Below, in pieces: positions 1-9,763 of a DNA stretch of 64,000 nt (positions are counted from its first letter, which is position 1; each line of letters starts with the position of its first letter). Under the pieces are notes generated by a model. The model was not told where the DNA came from and ran no database searches. It saw only the letters and a program-made list of their open reading frames with translations. Position numbers and translations under genes: made by a program. This DNA comes from Parageobacillus sp. KH3-4 (GTDB taxonomy: Bacteria > Bacillota > Bacilli > Bacillales > Anoxybacillaceae). The stretch covers positions 158,001-222,000 of the forward strand of contig NZ_AP025627.1 of assembly GCF_022846435.1 (NCBI RefSeq), read 5' to 3'.

Positions 1-1680
<1,680 letters not shown>

Positions 1681-1766
1681 GCGGAACGGAAAAGCAAAGG
1701 AAGCCGCCCAGCGAAACGGTTTCTTCCAAATGGACGGTTATCTAGTTTTGAGGGAACGAATCTCTC

Positions 1767-1794
1767 TTGACAAAAGAGATGATTAAAATATAAT
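1767..1794 (+). promoter_or_regulatory. Consensus sigma-A promoter in the 23S-5S spacer
   Basis: TTGACA at 1767-1772 and TATAAT at 1789-1794 with a 16-base spacer, about 20 bases before the 5S gene. Both hexamers match the vegetative consensus perfectly. It could drive 5S and the tRNA cluster independently of the upstream rrn promoters. The same bases also form part of a short stem (ATCTCT with AGAGAT), so an rRNA-processing role is an alternative. Confidence 0.5.
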
Positions 1795-1814
1795 AATACC
1801 TGTCAGAATACTTG

Positions 1815-1931
<117 letters not shown>

Positions 1932-1942
1932 AAGTTAAATCT

Positions 1943-1960
1943 TCCGCAGTAGCTCAGTGG
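1943..1960 (+). pseudogene. Truncated tRNA-Asn copy (5' end only)
   Basis: These 18 bases are identical to the first 18 bases of the intact tRNA-Asn at 2082-2156 (acceptor strand and D-stem). The tRNA then breaks off and runs straight into a copy of the spacer repeat. There is no anticodon arm or T arm, so it cannot make a tRNA. Confidence 0.75.
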
Positions 1961-2050
1961 GGAGCAACGAGCCTAAGCTTCATCGAATAAGCTGCGAGTT
2001 GCCTCGACGCATTTGACCTCTTTGAATTAGCTAGAAGAGGAAGAGGCAAC
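1961..2050 (+). repeat. tRNA-spacer folded repeat, copy A
   Basis: About 90 bases sharing long blocks with the copy at 3022-3111: AGCAACGAGCCTAAGCTT, then GAGTTGCCTCGACGCATTT, then AGAGGAAGAGGCAAC. Three arms, GCAAC / GTTGCCTC / GAGGCAAC, allow two mutually exclusive hairpins, because the middle arm can pair with either flank. Confidence 0.75.
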
Positions 2051-2081
2051 AAAAATAGAGTATAAACCAATAACTTGTTAT

Positions 2082-2156
2082 TCCGCAGTAGCTCAGTGGT
2101 AGAGCAATCGGCTGTTAACCGATCGGTCGCAGGTTCGAATCCTGCCTGCGGAGCCA
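2082..2156 (+). tRNA. tRNA-Asn (GTT)
   Basis: Cloverleaf with acceptor TCCGCAG/CTGCGGA, anticodon GTT at 2114-2116, T-loop GGTTCGAATCC, discriminator G and encoded CCA. Confidence 0.95.
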
Positions 2157-2157
2157 T

Positions 2158-2230
2158 GCTTCCATAGCTCAGTTGGTAGAGCACTTCCATGGTAAGGAAG
2201 AGGTCACCGGTTCAAGTCCGGTTGGAAGCT
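2158..2230 (+). tRNA. tRNA-Thr (GGT)
   Basis: Acceptor GCTTCCA/TGGAAGC, anticodon GGT at 2191-2193 in loop ATGGTAA, T-loop GGTTCAAGTCC. CCA is not encoded. It starts one base after the end of tRNA-Asn. Confidence 0.95.
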
Positions 2231-2251
2231 TTTGTAATTCTCTTGTTTTTT

Positions 2252-2323
2252 GGCCCGTTGGTCAAGTGGTTAAGACACCGCCCTTTCACGGCGGTAACAC
2301 GGGTTCGAATCCCGTACGGGTCA
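2252..2323 (+). tRNA. tRNA-Glu (TTC)
   Basis: Acceptor GGCCCGT/ACGGGTC, anticodon TTC at 2285-2287, T-loop GGTTCGAATCC. CCA is not encoded. Confidence 0.95.
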
Positions 2324-2335
2324 CTTTCTTTTTGT

Positions 2336-2408
2336 GGAGGATTAGCTCAGCTGGGAGAGCACTTGCCTTACAAGCAAGGGGTCGGCGGTTCGATCCCGTC
2401 ATCCTCCA
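2336..2408 (+). tRNA. tRNA-Val (TAC)
   Basis: Acceptor GGAGGAT/ATCCTCC, D-arm TAGCTCAGCTGGGAGAGC, anticodon TAC at 2369-2371, T-loop GGTTCGATCCC. CCA is not encoded. Confidence 0.95.
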
Positions 2409-2445
2409 CTATATAATATTTTATTGGATTGTGAGCAGTTGTAAG

Positions 2446-2482
2446 TTGCCCCCGACACGCTAATACTAGCTAGAAGTGAAAG
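2446..2482 (+). repeat. tRNA-spacer repeat, decayed partial copy D
   Basis: It keeps the order GTTGCC-C-CGAC-CGC followed by CTAGCTAGAAG, matching the second half of the complete copies with several substitutions and deletions. Confidence 0.4.
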
Positions 2483-2520
2483 GTAGATGGAGAGTCAAAG
2501 TACGCTCCATTACCTTTCAT

Positions 2521-2620
2521 GCCACCTTAGTTCAATAATTAAGGTTTGGTAATTTTTTATGTCAGCCTTAAGCTTGTTGGTAAAGGCAAGCATTACATCC
2601 ATGGGTTCGTTCCCATTTAT
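2521..2620 (+). pseudogene. Decayed tRNA-like sequence
   Basis: GCCACCTTAGTTCAAT at 2521 resembles the 5' end of the tRNA-Thr at 2688. A second stretch keeps a D-arm-like AGCTTGTTGGTAAAGGC (2571-2587) and a T-arm-like ATGGGTTCGTTCCCAT (2601-2616). No acceptor stem can be closed. It looks like one or two ruined tRNA genes in the cluster, but the call rests on short motifs only. Confidence 0.3.
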
Positions 2621-2621
2621 C

Positions 2622-2658
2622 TAACATCGTTGATCAGCTAGAAGAAGGAAAACAAAGG
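2622..2658 (+). repeat. tRNA-spacer repeat, decayed partial copy E
   Basis: TAACATCGTTGATCAGCTAG followed by AAGAAGG matches the TTAACATCTTTGAATAGCTA / AGAGGAAGAGG part of the complete copies. Confidence 0.4.
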
Positions 2659-2687
2659 AACTTAGCGTATATGTCGATCTTTTTTAT

Positions 2688-2760
<73 letters not shown>

Positions 2761-2769
2761 TCGCAATGT

Positions 2770-2851
2770 GGAGGGGTAGCGAAGTGGCCAAACGCGGCGG
2801 ACTGTAAATCCGCTCCCTTTGGGTTCGGCGGTTCGAATCCGTCCCCCTCCA
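2770..2851 (+). tRNA. tRNA-Tyr (GTA)
   Basis: Class II tRNA with a long variable arm (CTCCCTTTGGG region), acceptor GGAGGGG/CCCCTCC, anticodon GTA at 2804-2806. Confidence 0.95.
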
Positions 2852-2923
2852 TCTTCGTAGTTAAACAAGTATAAATTTTTATGTTATGTGTGATAATATT
2901 TTCGGTTGGTACTTCTGGATTGT

Positions 2924-2998
2924 TGGGCTATAGCCAAGCGGTAAGGCAACGGACTTTGACTCCGTGATGCGCTGGTTCGAATCCAGCTAGCCCAGCCA
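2924..2998 (+). tRNA. tRNA-Gln (TTG)
   Basis: Acceptor TGGGCTA/TAGCCCA, anticodon TTG at 2956-2958, D-loop AGCCAAGCGGTAAGGC, discriminator G and encoded CCA. Confidence 0.95.
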
Positions 2999-3021
2999 TC
3001 ACTCATTAGTTAGAATTGGCA

Positions 3022-3111
3022 GGAAGCAACGAGCCTAAGCTTCTATGGATCCGCTCCGAGTTGCCTCGACGCATTTAACATCTTTGAATAGCTAGTAGAG
3101 GAAGAGGCAAC
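3022..3111 (+). repeat. tRNA-spacer folded repeat, copy B
   Basis: The best preserved partner of the copy at 1961-2050. GTTGCCTC (3060-3067) can pair with GAGGCAAC (3104-3111), or the GTTGC part can pair with GCAAC near 3026-3030. Only the loop segments differ between copies. Confidence 0.75.
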
Positions 3112-3131
3112 GGGCCGGAAAATTCCGATAT

Positions 3132-3183
3132 GTTGTCCAACGCATTTAACATCTTTGAGTTTGCTGACAGGGGAAGAGGCATC
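3132..3183 (+). repeat. tRNA-spacer repeat, partial copy C
   Basis: It contains the second half of the repeat: CGCATTTAACATCTTTGA at about 3141-3158, then GGGAAGAGGCA. It lies directly after copy B. Confidence 0.6.
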
Positions 3184-3214
3184 GAAAATCATGAGTGTCT
3201 TCATTTAGCTATAT

Positions 3215-3287
3215 GAGCCATTAGCTCAGTTGGTAGAGCATCTGACTTTTAATCAGAGGGTCGGAGGTTCGAATCCTCCATGGCTCA
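3215..3287 (+). tRNA. tRNA-Lys (TTT)
   Basis: Acceptor GAGCCAT/ATGGCTC, anticodon TTT at 3248-3250, T-loop GGTTCGAATCC. CCA is not encoded. Confidence 0.95.
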
Positions 3288-3294
3288 TCGACAT

Positions 3295-3366
3295 GCGGAA
3301 GTAGTTCAGTGGCAGAACACCACCTTGCCAAGGTGGGGGTCGCGGGTTCAAGTCCCGTCTTCCGCT
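3295..3366 (+). tRNA. tRNA-Gly (GCC)
   Basis: Acceptor GCGGAAG/CTTCCGC, anticodon GCC at 3327-3329, T-loop GGTTCAAGTCC. CCA is not encoded. Confidence 0.95.
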
Positions 3367-3383
3367 TTTTTACAAATAAATAT

Positions 3384-3456
3384 GGGGCCTTAGCTCAGCT
3401 GGGAGAGCGCCTGCTTTGCACGCAGGAGGTCATCGGTTCGATCCCGATAGGCTCCA
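3384..3456 (+). tRNA. tRNA-Ala (TGC)
   Basis: Acceptor GGGGCCT/AGGCTCC, anticodon TGC at 3417-3419, T-loop GGTTCGATCCC. It is the last tRNA before the terminator. Confidence 0.95.
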
Positions 3457-3462
3457 TTGACT

Positions 3463-3503
3463 AACATCCCATTTCGTTTCATTCCGAAATGGGATGTTTT
3501 TTG
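3463..3503 (+). terminator. Terminator of the rrn-tRNA operon
   Basis: A stem AACATCCCATTTCG / CGAAATGGGATGTT with a short loop, followed by a run of T. Confidence 0.9.
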
Positions 3504-3561
3504 TTTGTGCTGATCTCAGATTTTTTGTCTGTCAAGAATAAATATTCAAAAAATTGTTAAG

Positions 3562-3591
3562 TTGAGTCAATATGATATTTTCGTCTACAAT
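3562..3591 (+). promoter_or_regulatory. Probable sigma-A promoter of rocF
   Basis: TTGAGT at 3562-3567 and TACAAT at 3586-3591 with an 18-base spacer, about 30 bases before the rocF start codon. No sigma-L (-12/-24) element, as seen for B. subtilis rocDEF, is visible. Confidence 0.45.
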
Positions 3592-3623
3592 AGTGAAGTA
3601 GTACGATGGAAAGGGGAGGCAGC

Positions 3624-4526
3624 ATGAAGAAGATATCGATTATTGGGGTGCCAATGGATTTAGGGCAGACACGCCGCGGTGTGGATATGGGACCGAGTGC
3701 CATGCGTTATGCGGGAATAATCGAAAGGCTAGAACGCCTTCATTATGAAATTGAAGATTTAGGCGATATTTCAATTGGAAAAGCGGAACGGTCTGATGAT
3801 GAAGAGTTACGACTTAACTTACGTAATTTGAAAGCGATTGCAGAAATAAATGAAAAATTAGCCGAGATGGTGGACGATGTAGTCCAAAGAGGGCGCTTTC
3901 CTCTTGTATTAGGCGGCGACCATAGCATTGCCATTGGAACATTAGCAGGTGTCGCAAAGCATTATCAAAATTTGGGAGTTATTTGGTATGATGCCCATGG
4001 CGATTTAAATACGGCGGAAACTTCTCCGTCTGGGAACATTCATGGGATGTCGCTCGCTGTGAGTCTTGGCTTGGGGCATCCACATTTGACGAATATCGGT
4101 GGTTACAGCCCAAAAGTGAAACCGGAAAATATTGTTCTTATTGGTGTCCGCTCTCTTGATGAGGGGGAAAAGCGATTAATCCATGACAAGGGAATTAAGG
4201 TATATACAATGCATGAAGTAGATCGCCTCGGCATGACGACAGTGATGCAAGAAACGATTGCTTATTTGAAGGGACAGACGGACGGCGTGCATTTATCACT
4301 CGATTTAGATGGGATGGATCCGCACGATGCTCCGGGAGTGGGCACGCCGGTTATCGGGGGGCTTACTTATCGCGAAAGCCATTTGGCAATGGAAATGCTT
4401 GCAGAAGCGCAACTAATTACATCAGCGGAATTTGTAGAAGTCAATCCGATTTTAGATGAACGCAATAAGACTGCCTCCGTCGCGGTAGGATTGATAGGGT
4501 CCCTTTTTGGAGAAAAGTTAGTGTAG
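3624..4526 (+). CDS. rocF: Arginase
   Basis: Hydrolyses L-arginine to ornithine and urea in the cytoplasm, using a binuclear manganese centre. The 300-residue protein has all the ureohydrolase metal motifs: GGDHS (His near residue 100), DAHGDLN and DLDGMDP. It is close to the thermostable B. caldovelox arginase as remembered. The start is set at 3624 because GGGGAGG lies 5 bases upstream; an in-frame ATG at 3606 has no ribosome site. It stands alone, between the tRNA operon terminator and its own terminator, away from other roc genes. Confidence 0.95.
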   Translation: MKKISIIGVPMDLGQTRRGVDMGPSAMRYAGIIERLERLHYEIEDLGDISIGKAERSDDEELRLNLRNLKAIAEINEKLAEMVDDVVQRGRFPLVLGGDHSIAIGTLAGVAKHYQNLGVIWYDAHGDLNTAETSPSGNIHGMSLAVSLGLGHPHLTNIGGYSPKVKPENIVLIGVRSLDEGEKRLIHDKGIKVYTMHEVDRLGMTTVMQETIAYLKGQTDGVHLSLDLDGMDPHDAPGVGTPVIGGLTYRESHLAMEMLAEAQLITSAEFVEVNPILDERNKTASVAVGLIGSLFGEKLV

Positions 4527-4534
4527 AGGCAGAA

Positions 4535-4569
4535 AACGGCAGATTTTATAGAATCTGCTGTTTTATTTT
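4535..4569 (+). terminator. Terminator after rocF
   Basis: Stem AACGGCAGATT / AATCTGCTGTT followed by TTATTTTTG. Confidence 0.8.
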
Positions 4570-4620
4570 TGTTTAGTGAAAGATTAAGCAGATATGGTAA
4601 AATAATTGTACGTGCTTGCC

Positions 4621-4646
4621 TGAAACTTTTTTTATGCATGAACGTA
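4621..4646 (+). promoter_or_regulatory. SigW-type ECF promoter of sigW-rsiW
   Basis: TGAAAC at 4621-4626 and CGTA at 4643-4646 with exactly 16 bases between, which is the known SigW consensus. It lies 38 bases before the sigW start codon and indicates autoregulation, as known in B. subtilis. Confidence 0.85.
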
Positions 4647-4684
4647 ATACACTGTAGCCGCAGTGTGCGGAGGTATCGTATTAT

Positions 4685-5248
4685 ATGGAGATATTCGTGA
4701 AAAAACGCATCAAAGCGATCAAAAAAGGGGATCAAAATGCCTATGCAGATATTGTAGACCTTTATAAAGACAAAATATACCGCTTATGTTACCGTATGCT
4801 CGGAAACCGTCACGAGGCGGAAGATACCGCCCAAGAGGCATTTATTCGCGCTTATGTTAATATTCATACGTATAATCCAAACATGAAGTTTTCTTCGTGG
4901 CTTTACCGAATTGCCACCAATTTAGCAATTGATAAAATCCGGAAGAAAAAACCCGACGCCTATTTAGACGAAGAGATAAGCGGCACGGACGGACTTACGA
5001 TGTATTCGCAGCTTTCCTCTAATGAAGCTTCTCCGGAAGAAACATTAGAAAGCATGGAGCTACAGGAAACCGTACAGAAAGCGATTGAAAAACTTCCAGA
5101 AAAGTATCGCAGCGTTATTGTGTTAAAGTATATAGAAGATTTATCGTTACAGGAGATTAGCGAAATTTTGGATTTGCCGCTCGGCACCGTAAAAACAAGA
5201 ATTCACCGTGGCAGAGAAGCGTTACGAAAGCATTTGGGCCATTTATGA
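4685..5248 (+). CDS. sigW: RNA polymerase ECF sigma factor SigW
   Basis: A 187-residue group IV sigma factor controlling the envelope-stress and antimicrobial-peptide regulon. Sigma region 2 spans about residues 20-90 (DKIYRLCYRMLGNRHEAEDTAQEAF-type block). Region 4 spans about 125-180 and ends in a TVKTRIHRGREALRK helix-turn-helix. The protein aligns over its whole length with B. subtilis SigW. The start at 4685 follows GGAGG 11 bases upstream; a GTG at 4697 is a less likely alternative. It is co-transcribed with rsiW, 14 bases downstream. Confidence 0.95.
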   Translation: MEIFVKKRIKAIKKGDQNAYADIVDLYKDKIYRLCYRMLGNRHEAEDTAQEAFIRAYVNIHTYNPNMKFSSWLYRIATNLAIDKIRKKKPDAYLDEEISGTDGLTMYSQLSSNEASPEETLESMELQETVQKAIEKLPEKYRSVIVLKYIEDLSLQEISEILDLPLGTVKTRIHRGREALRKHLGHL

Positions 5249-5262
5249 GAGGAGGGAAGAAC

Positions 5263-5874
5263 ATGAAATGTCCACATAACATTATAAACCTTATGCACGA
5301 TTACTTAGATGGTGATATTGAGCCGCATGATGCGAAAATATTAAGGGAGCATTTGCAGCAATGTTCGGCATGCGCTGACCATTTTAATGGATTAAAGAAA
5401 ACAGTGGCGTTTATTCAGCATGCGTCCCACCTCATCCCTCCTTCTGACTTTACGGCGCGTGTGATGGCAAAGCTGCCGAAAGAGAAGAAGATAATTCGTA
5501 TGAGAAGGTGGCTGCAAAACCATCCGTTCATTACCGCCGCGTCTTTATTTGTTATTTTGACGATCGGAAGCCTATTTACCACATGGAATGAACAAAAACA
5601 GTTTTCTGTTTCGACACGTGAAAATGTCATCATTCGTGGCCATACGGTTATTGTTCCGAAAGGAGAAGTTGTCCAAGGAGACATCGTCGTTCGCAACGGT
5701 TCTATAAAGATCGAAGGGAAAGTCGAGGGCAATGTTACCGTCATTCATGGTGAAAAATATTTAGCTTCCGCGGGGCAAGTAACAGGAGAATTGGAAGAAA
5801 TTAACCAAGTATTTGAATGGATTTGGTATAATATTAAGGAGCGAGTAAAGGATGCTGTGGAAGCGTTCGAATAG
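5263..5874 (+). CDS. rsiW: Anti-sigma-W factor RsiW
   Basis: A membrane anti-sigma factor that holds SigW until it is degraded by regulated proteolysis (PrsW and RasP in B. subtilis). The 203-residue protein has an N-terminal zinc anti-sigma domain (His...HxxxCxxC, with Cys in QQCSACADHF). One membrane segment lies near residues 85-110 (FITAASLFVILTIGSLF), followed by an extracytoplasmic domain. ATG 5263 is chosen because GGAGGG precedes it at proper spacing; an upstream in-frame ATG at 5245 would overlap the sigW stop. Confidence 0.92.
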   Translation: MKCPHNIINLMHDYLDGDIEPHDAKILREHLQQCSACADHFNGLKKTVAFIQHASHLIPPSDFTARVMAKLPKEKKIIRMRRWLQNHPFITAASLFVILTIGSLFTTWNEQKQFSVSTRENVIIRGHTVIVPKGEVVQGDIVVRNGSIKIEGKVEGNVTVIHGEKYLASAGQVTGELEEINQVFEWIWYNIKERVKDAVEAFE

Positions 5875-5877
5875 AGG

Positions 5878-5901
5878 GCCATCTTTTTCGATGGCTTTTT
5901 T
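5878..5901 (+). terminator. Terminator after rsiW
   Basis: GCCATC / GATGGC hairpin followed by seven T. Confidence 0.85.
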
Positions 5902-5973
5902 GTATGATATGTTATAATAAAAGAGCTGTTTAAATACAATATGTTGGAATTAGATAATAAAGGAAGTGTGAAA

Positions 5974-6798
5974 ATGCCTTTCGGAGAGCTCCCGATTTTA
6001 AGCTATTTAGGCAAGATCGTTGATATTCTAGTTGTTTGGTATGTCATATATAAATTCATTATGATGATTCGCGGGACGAAGGCGGTCCAGCTTTTAAAAG
6101 GAATTATTCTTATTATGCTCGTGCATCTCGTTAGTAACTTTCTCGGCCTTAGCACATTGCAATGGTTAATGGATCGGGCAATCACATGGGGGTTTCTCGC
6201 GCTTATTATTATCTTCCAGCCGGAATTACGGCGCGCGCTTGAGCAGTTAGGGCGGGGAAGGCTGTTTTCGCGAAGCAGCGCAAATGATGACGAAGAACAA
6301 ACGAAAATGGTTGAGGCGATTATTAAAGCGACAGAATATATGGCAAAACGGCGGATTGGCGCGTTAATTTCCATTGAACGGGAAACGGGAATGGGAGATT
6401 ATATTGAAACAGGCATTATTTTGAATGCCCGTGTTTCTTCTGAACTATTAATTAATATTTTTATCCCTAACACTCCGTTGCACGACGGGGCCGTCATCAT
6501 TCAGAAAAACCATGTTGCAGCGGCTGCCTGCTATTTGCCGCTTTCCGAAAGCCCATTTATTTCAAAAGAGCTCGGGACTCGGCATCGTGCTGCGTTAGGG
6601 ATCAGCGAAGTGACAGATAGTATAACGGTCGTTGTATCAGAAGAGACCGGCGCGGTATCGATCACCAAAAACGGGGAGCTGCACCGAGATTTGACTCCGG
6701 AACAGTTTCGGGAGTTGCTTACAAAGGAGCTAGTGCCAGCCACAAAGGCGACTTCCTCATCCCGTTGGCAATGGAGGGGGAAGAAACATGATGGATAG
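5974..6798 (+). CDS. cdaA: Diadenylate cyclase CdaA
   Basis: Makes cyclic di-AMP from two ATP at the membrane. The protein is 274 residues, the usual length for CdaA. Three N-terminal membrane helices (about residues 8-90) precede a DAC domain with the catalytic DGA (residues 171-173, LHDGAVI) and RHR (203-205, GTRHRAALG) motifs. ATG 5974 is preferred because AGGAAG lies just upstream; the in-frame ATG at 5941 lacks a ribosome site. It overlaps cdaR by 11 bases and heads the conserved cdaA-cdaR-glmM cluster, which ties c-di-AMP to cell-wall precursor synthesis. Confidence 0.95.
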   Translation: MPFGELPILSYLGKIVDILVVWYVIYKFIMMIRGTKAVQLLKGIILIMLVHLVSNFLGLSTLQWLMDRAITWGFLALIIIFQPELRRALEQLGRGRLFSRSSANDDEEQTKMVEAIIKATEYMAKRRIGALISIERETGMGDYIETGIILNARVSSELLINIFIPNTPLHDGAVIIQKNHVAAAACYLPLSESPFISKELGTRHRAALGISEVTDSITVVVSEETGAVSITKNGELHRDLTPEQFRELLTKELVPATKATSSSRWQWRGKKHDG

Positions 6799-8026
6799 GT
6801 TAATGAATAACCATTGGTTTATTAAAATATTTTCTTTGCTGTTAGCGATTATGCTTTATATGTCAGCGAATATTGAAAAAGAAACAAAATCGGGAGTGAT
6901 TACCCGCAATACGGTGGGGCAGGAGGATACAGAAACGCTGACGAATGTTCCTGTCGTCGTTTATTATGATGAGGAAAATTTAATTGTCTCTGGTATTCCG
7001 AAATATGTGAATATCACTTTGCAAGGGCCTGCAAGCATCGTAAAGCCGACTGCTTTGCAGCGCGACTTTGAAGTGTATATTGATTTAACAGACTTACCGT
7101 TAGGAACGTATACCGTTCCAATAAAATATAAAGACATCTCTGATAAACTAAAGGTTCAAATTCACCCTTCAACAGCAAGAGTAACAATTCAGGAGAAAGT
7201 TTCTAAAAATTTCTCTGTTGGGGTTGATTTGATCAATAAAAATAAAGTGCCGGAAGGCTATATGATTGAACAGCCGCTTGTCAAACCGAACTCTGTCACC
7301 ATCACTGGTGCCAAACAGTTGATTGATAGCATATCATCCGTAAGAGCGAGAATTGATTTAGGTGGAGCAACAGATACTGTAACACAAGAATCAAGGGTAA
7401 CCGTTTACGACAGTCGCGGGAACGTGCTAAATTTAGATGTGCAGCCTTCCGTAGTGGAAGTAACTGTTCCGATTAAAAGCCCAAGCAAAACGGTTCCGCT
7501 GAAAATTAATCGGACAGGATCGCTGCGAAAAGGATTAAGCATTGTCAAAATAGAAACGATCCCAAATCAAGTGACGATTTTTGGTGAAAAAGAAAAAATC
7601 GATTCCATTGAATTTATTGACGGCATTACGATTAATTTGGACGAAATTACAAAAGATACAACGTTGGAAATGGATGTTCCATTGCCCGAAGGAGTAAAAA
7701 GCGTTGATCCTTCAAAAATAAAAGTAGTGGTTGACGTGCAAGAAGAAAAAACGAAAATATTAAAGGAAGTGCCAATTCATGTAGTAGGATTAGGAGATCA
7801 ATATACAGTTGATTTTATCGATCCACAAAAAGGAGCGATGGATGTTCAACTATATGGAGCGCCAGACGTATTAGACAATATTCAAACGAACGATGTTAAG
7901 TTGTATGTCGATGTCAGTGATTTAGGCGTTGGTGAGCATGAAGTAAAAGCGGAATTAAATGGTCCGCAAAATATCAAATGGGAATTGCCGAAAAAAAACG
8001 TAAAAATTAAAATTAATGAACGATAA
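6788..8026 (+). CDS. cdaR: CdaA regulatory protein CdaR (YbbR-domain protein)
   Basis: A membrane-anchored regulator of CdaA. An N-terminal hydrophobic helix (about residues 10-28) is followed by repeated YbbR domains facing outward. The repeats show as recurring segments such as PVVVYYDEENLIVSGIPKYV and IPNQVTIFGEKEKIDSI. At 412 residues it is somewhat shorter than B. subtilis CdaR (about 480), mainly at the C-terminus. The start codon lies inside the end of cdaA, so the two are translationally linked. Confidence 0.92.
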   Translation: MMDRLMNNHWFIKIFSLLLAIMLYMSANIEKETKSGVITRNTVGQEDTETLTNVPVVVYYDEENLIVSGIPKYVNITLQGPASIVKPTALQRDFEVYIDLTDLPLGTYTVPIKYKDISDKLKVQIHPSTARVTIQEKVSKNFSVGVDLINKNKVPEGYMIEQPLVKPNSVTITGAKQLIDSISSVRARIDLGGATDTVTQESRVTVYDSRGNVLNLDVQPSVVEVTVPIKSPSKTVPLKINRTGSLRKGLSIVKIETIPNQVTIFGEKEKIDSIEFIDGITINLDEITKDTTLEMDVPLPEGVKSVDPSKIKVVVDVQEEKTKILKEVPIHVVGLGDQYTVDFIDPQKGAMDVQLYGAPDVLDNIQTNDVKLYVDVSDLGVGEHEVKAELNGPQNIKWELPKKNVKIKINER

Positions 8027-8055
8027 TTTCATTTACGTAAGGAGAGATTGACATA

Positions 8056-9402
8056 ATGGGTAAATATTTTGGTACTGATGGCGTTCGCGGAGTTGCGAAT
8101 CGCGAGTTGACACCGGAACTAGCATTTAAAATTGGCCGCTGCGGAGGCTATGTATTAACAAAAAGCGAAGAACGGCCAAAAGTATTGATTGGCCGCGATA
8201 CACGCATTTCTGGACATATGCTTGAAGGAGCGCTTGTCGCCGGATTACTTTCGATCGGGGCGGAAGTAATGCGCCTTGGTGTTATTTCCACCCCAGGCGT
8301 TGCTTATTTGACAAAAGCGTTAGGAGCGCAAGCGGGAATTATGATTTCCGCATCACATAACCCTGTTCAAGACAATGGAATTAAGTTTTTTGGCCCGGAC
8401 GGTTTTAAGCTTTCCGATGAACAAGAACAAGAAATTGAAGCGCTGATTGATAGCCCGGAAGATATGTTGCCAAGACCGATCGGAAAAGCGTTAGGACAAG
8501 TGAACGATTATTTTGAAGGTGGTCAAAAGTATTTGCAGTATTTAAAACAGACCATTGACGAAGATTTTTCCGGAATGAAGATTGCGCTCGATTGTGCGCA
8601 TGGGGCCACCTCGTCCCTTGCCACCCATTTATTCGCTGATTTGGAAGCGGATGTTGTGACAATGGGGGCATCGCCGAATGGCATTAACATTAATGAAGGG
8701 GTTGGCTCGACCCATCCGGAAGCGTTAGCGTCGTTTGTAAAAGAAAAAGGCGCGGACGTCGGGCTCGCCTTTGACGGCGACGGGGATCGCTTGATTGCGG
8801 TGGATGAATACGGAAATATTGTGGATGGCGACCAAATTATGTACATTTGCGCGAAATATTTAAAAGAAATTGGCCGTCTTAAACAGCAAACGGTCGTTTC
8901 CACTGTGATGAGCAATCTCGGATTTTACAAAGCACTTGAAGCGCAAGGAATTCAAAGTGTGCAAACGGCTGTCGGCGATCGTTACGTCGTAGAGGAAATG
9001 AGGAAAAATGGATATAACTTAGGTGGAGAACAATCGGGACATATTATTTTCCTTGATTACAATACGACGGGAGATGGGCTGCTGACAGCGCTGCAGCTTG
9101 TAAATATTATGAAAATCAAAGAAAAACCACTTTCTGAGCTCGCGAGTGAAGTGAAGAAATATCCGCAACAGCTCATGAATGTAAAAGTTGCCGATAAACA
9201 TAAAGTGATGGAAAACGAAAAAGTGAAAGCCGTAATTCAAGAAGTGGAAAAAGAAATGAGCGAAAACGGCCGTGTTCTTGTCCGGCCGTCCGGAACGGAA
9301 CCGCTTGTGCGCGTGATGGTAGAGGCGCCGACGGAAGAATCATGCCGGAACTATGTTGAACGGATTGCCTCTGTCATTCGCGAGGAAATGGGAATCGAAT
9401 AG
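8056..9402 (+). CDS. glmM: Phosphoglucosamine mutase
   Basis: Converts glucosamine-6-phosphate to glucosamine-1-phosphate for UDP-GlcNAc and peptidoglycan synthesis. The 448-residue alpha-D-phosphohexomutase has the phosphoserine loop ISASHNP (Ser100), the magnesium-binding DGDGDR (240-245) and the C-terminal phosphate-binding RPSGTEP. AAGGAGAG precedes ATG 8056. It is the last gene of the cdaA-cdaR-glmM operon, which ends at a strong terminator. GlmM is known to bind and inhibit CdaA in Bacillus and relatives. Confidence 0.97.
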   Translation: MGKYFGTDGVRGVANRELTPELAFKIGRCGGYVLTKSEERPKVLIGRDTRISGHMLEGALVAGLLSIGAEVMRLGVISTPGVAYLTKALGAQAGIMISASHNPVQDNGIKFFGPDGFKLSDEQEQEIEALIDSPEDMLPRPIGKALGQVNDYFEGGQKYLQYLKQTIDEDFSGMKIALDCAHGATSSLATHLFADLEADVVTMGASPNGININEGVGSTHPEALASFVKEKGADVGLAFDGDGDRLIAVDEYGNIVDGDQIMYICAKYLKEIGRLKQQTVVSTVMSNLGFYKALEAQGIQSVQTAVGDRYVVEEMRKNGYNLGGEQSGHIIFLDYNTTGDGLLTALQLVNIMKIKEKPLSELASEVKKYPQQLMNVKVADKHKVMENEKVKAVIQEVEKEMSENGRVLVRPSGTEPLVRVMVEAPTEESCRNYVERIASVIREEMGIE

Positions 9403-9433
9403 AATCAAATTAAGAATGAAAGCTCATCACCAG

Positions 9434-9481
9434 CCTATGCATAAATGGAACATTCTATTCTGTTTATGCATAGGTTATTTT
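9434..9481 (+). terminator. Terminator of the cdaA-cdaR-glmM operon
   Basis: A 12-bp stem CCTATGCATAAA / TTTATGCATAGG followed by TTATTTTAT. Confidence 0.8.
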
Positions 9482-9591
9482 ATGAAATAATATGGCAGTT
9501 GACGTTTTAAGAAACGTACTGTAATATTATTTTGTTATTATTTTAAAAAAGAAAGGTGGGTAGAGGGTTTTATTCTGTCATTTATTTGCAA

Positions 9592-9760
9592 AGCGCCTGG
9601 ACTAAGCGTGGACGGAAGAACGCTTAGTTGACGAGGAGGAGGTTTATCGAGGTTTCGGCGGATGCCTCCCGGTTGTTGCGATTACAGCCGCAAGTCCTTT
9701 CTTAAAACAAAGGGGTGACCCTTTGGACAAAGGGAAGGACATAATCGCAAAAGCACGGAA
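9592..9760 (+). ncRNA. glmS ribozyme (glucosamine-6-phosphate-activated)
   Basis: A self-cleaving riboswitch in the glmS leader. It has the conserved AAGCGCC start, P1 helix CTAAGCGT / ACGCTTAG, and core GACGAGGAGGAGGTTTATCG, then CGGCGGATGCCTCCCGG and CAGCCGCAAG. Cleavage is predicted just before G9593. When GlcN6P is plentiful, cleavage exposes the 3' fragment to RNase J1, lowering glmS expression. The 3' limit is approximate. Confidence 0.95.
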
Positions 9761-9763
9761 ACG

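Noticed and set aside
2173-2463. Long frames across the tRNA-Thr to tRNA-Val block
   Set aside because: They are translations of tRNA genes; repeated phrases such as AGRALALQARG are typical artefacts of tRNA sequence.
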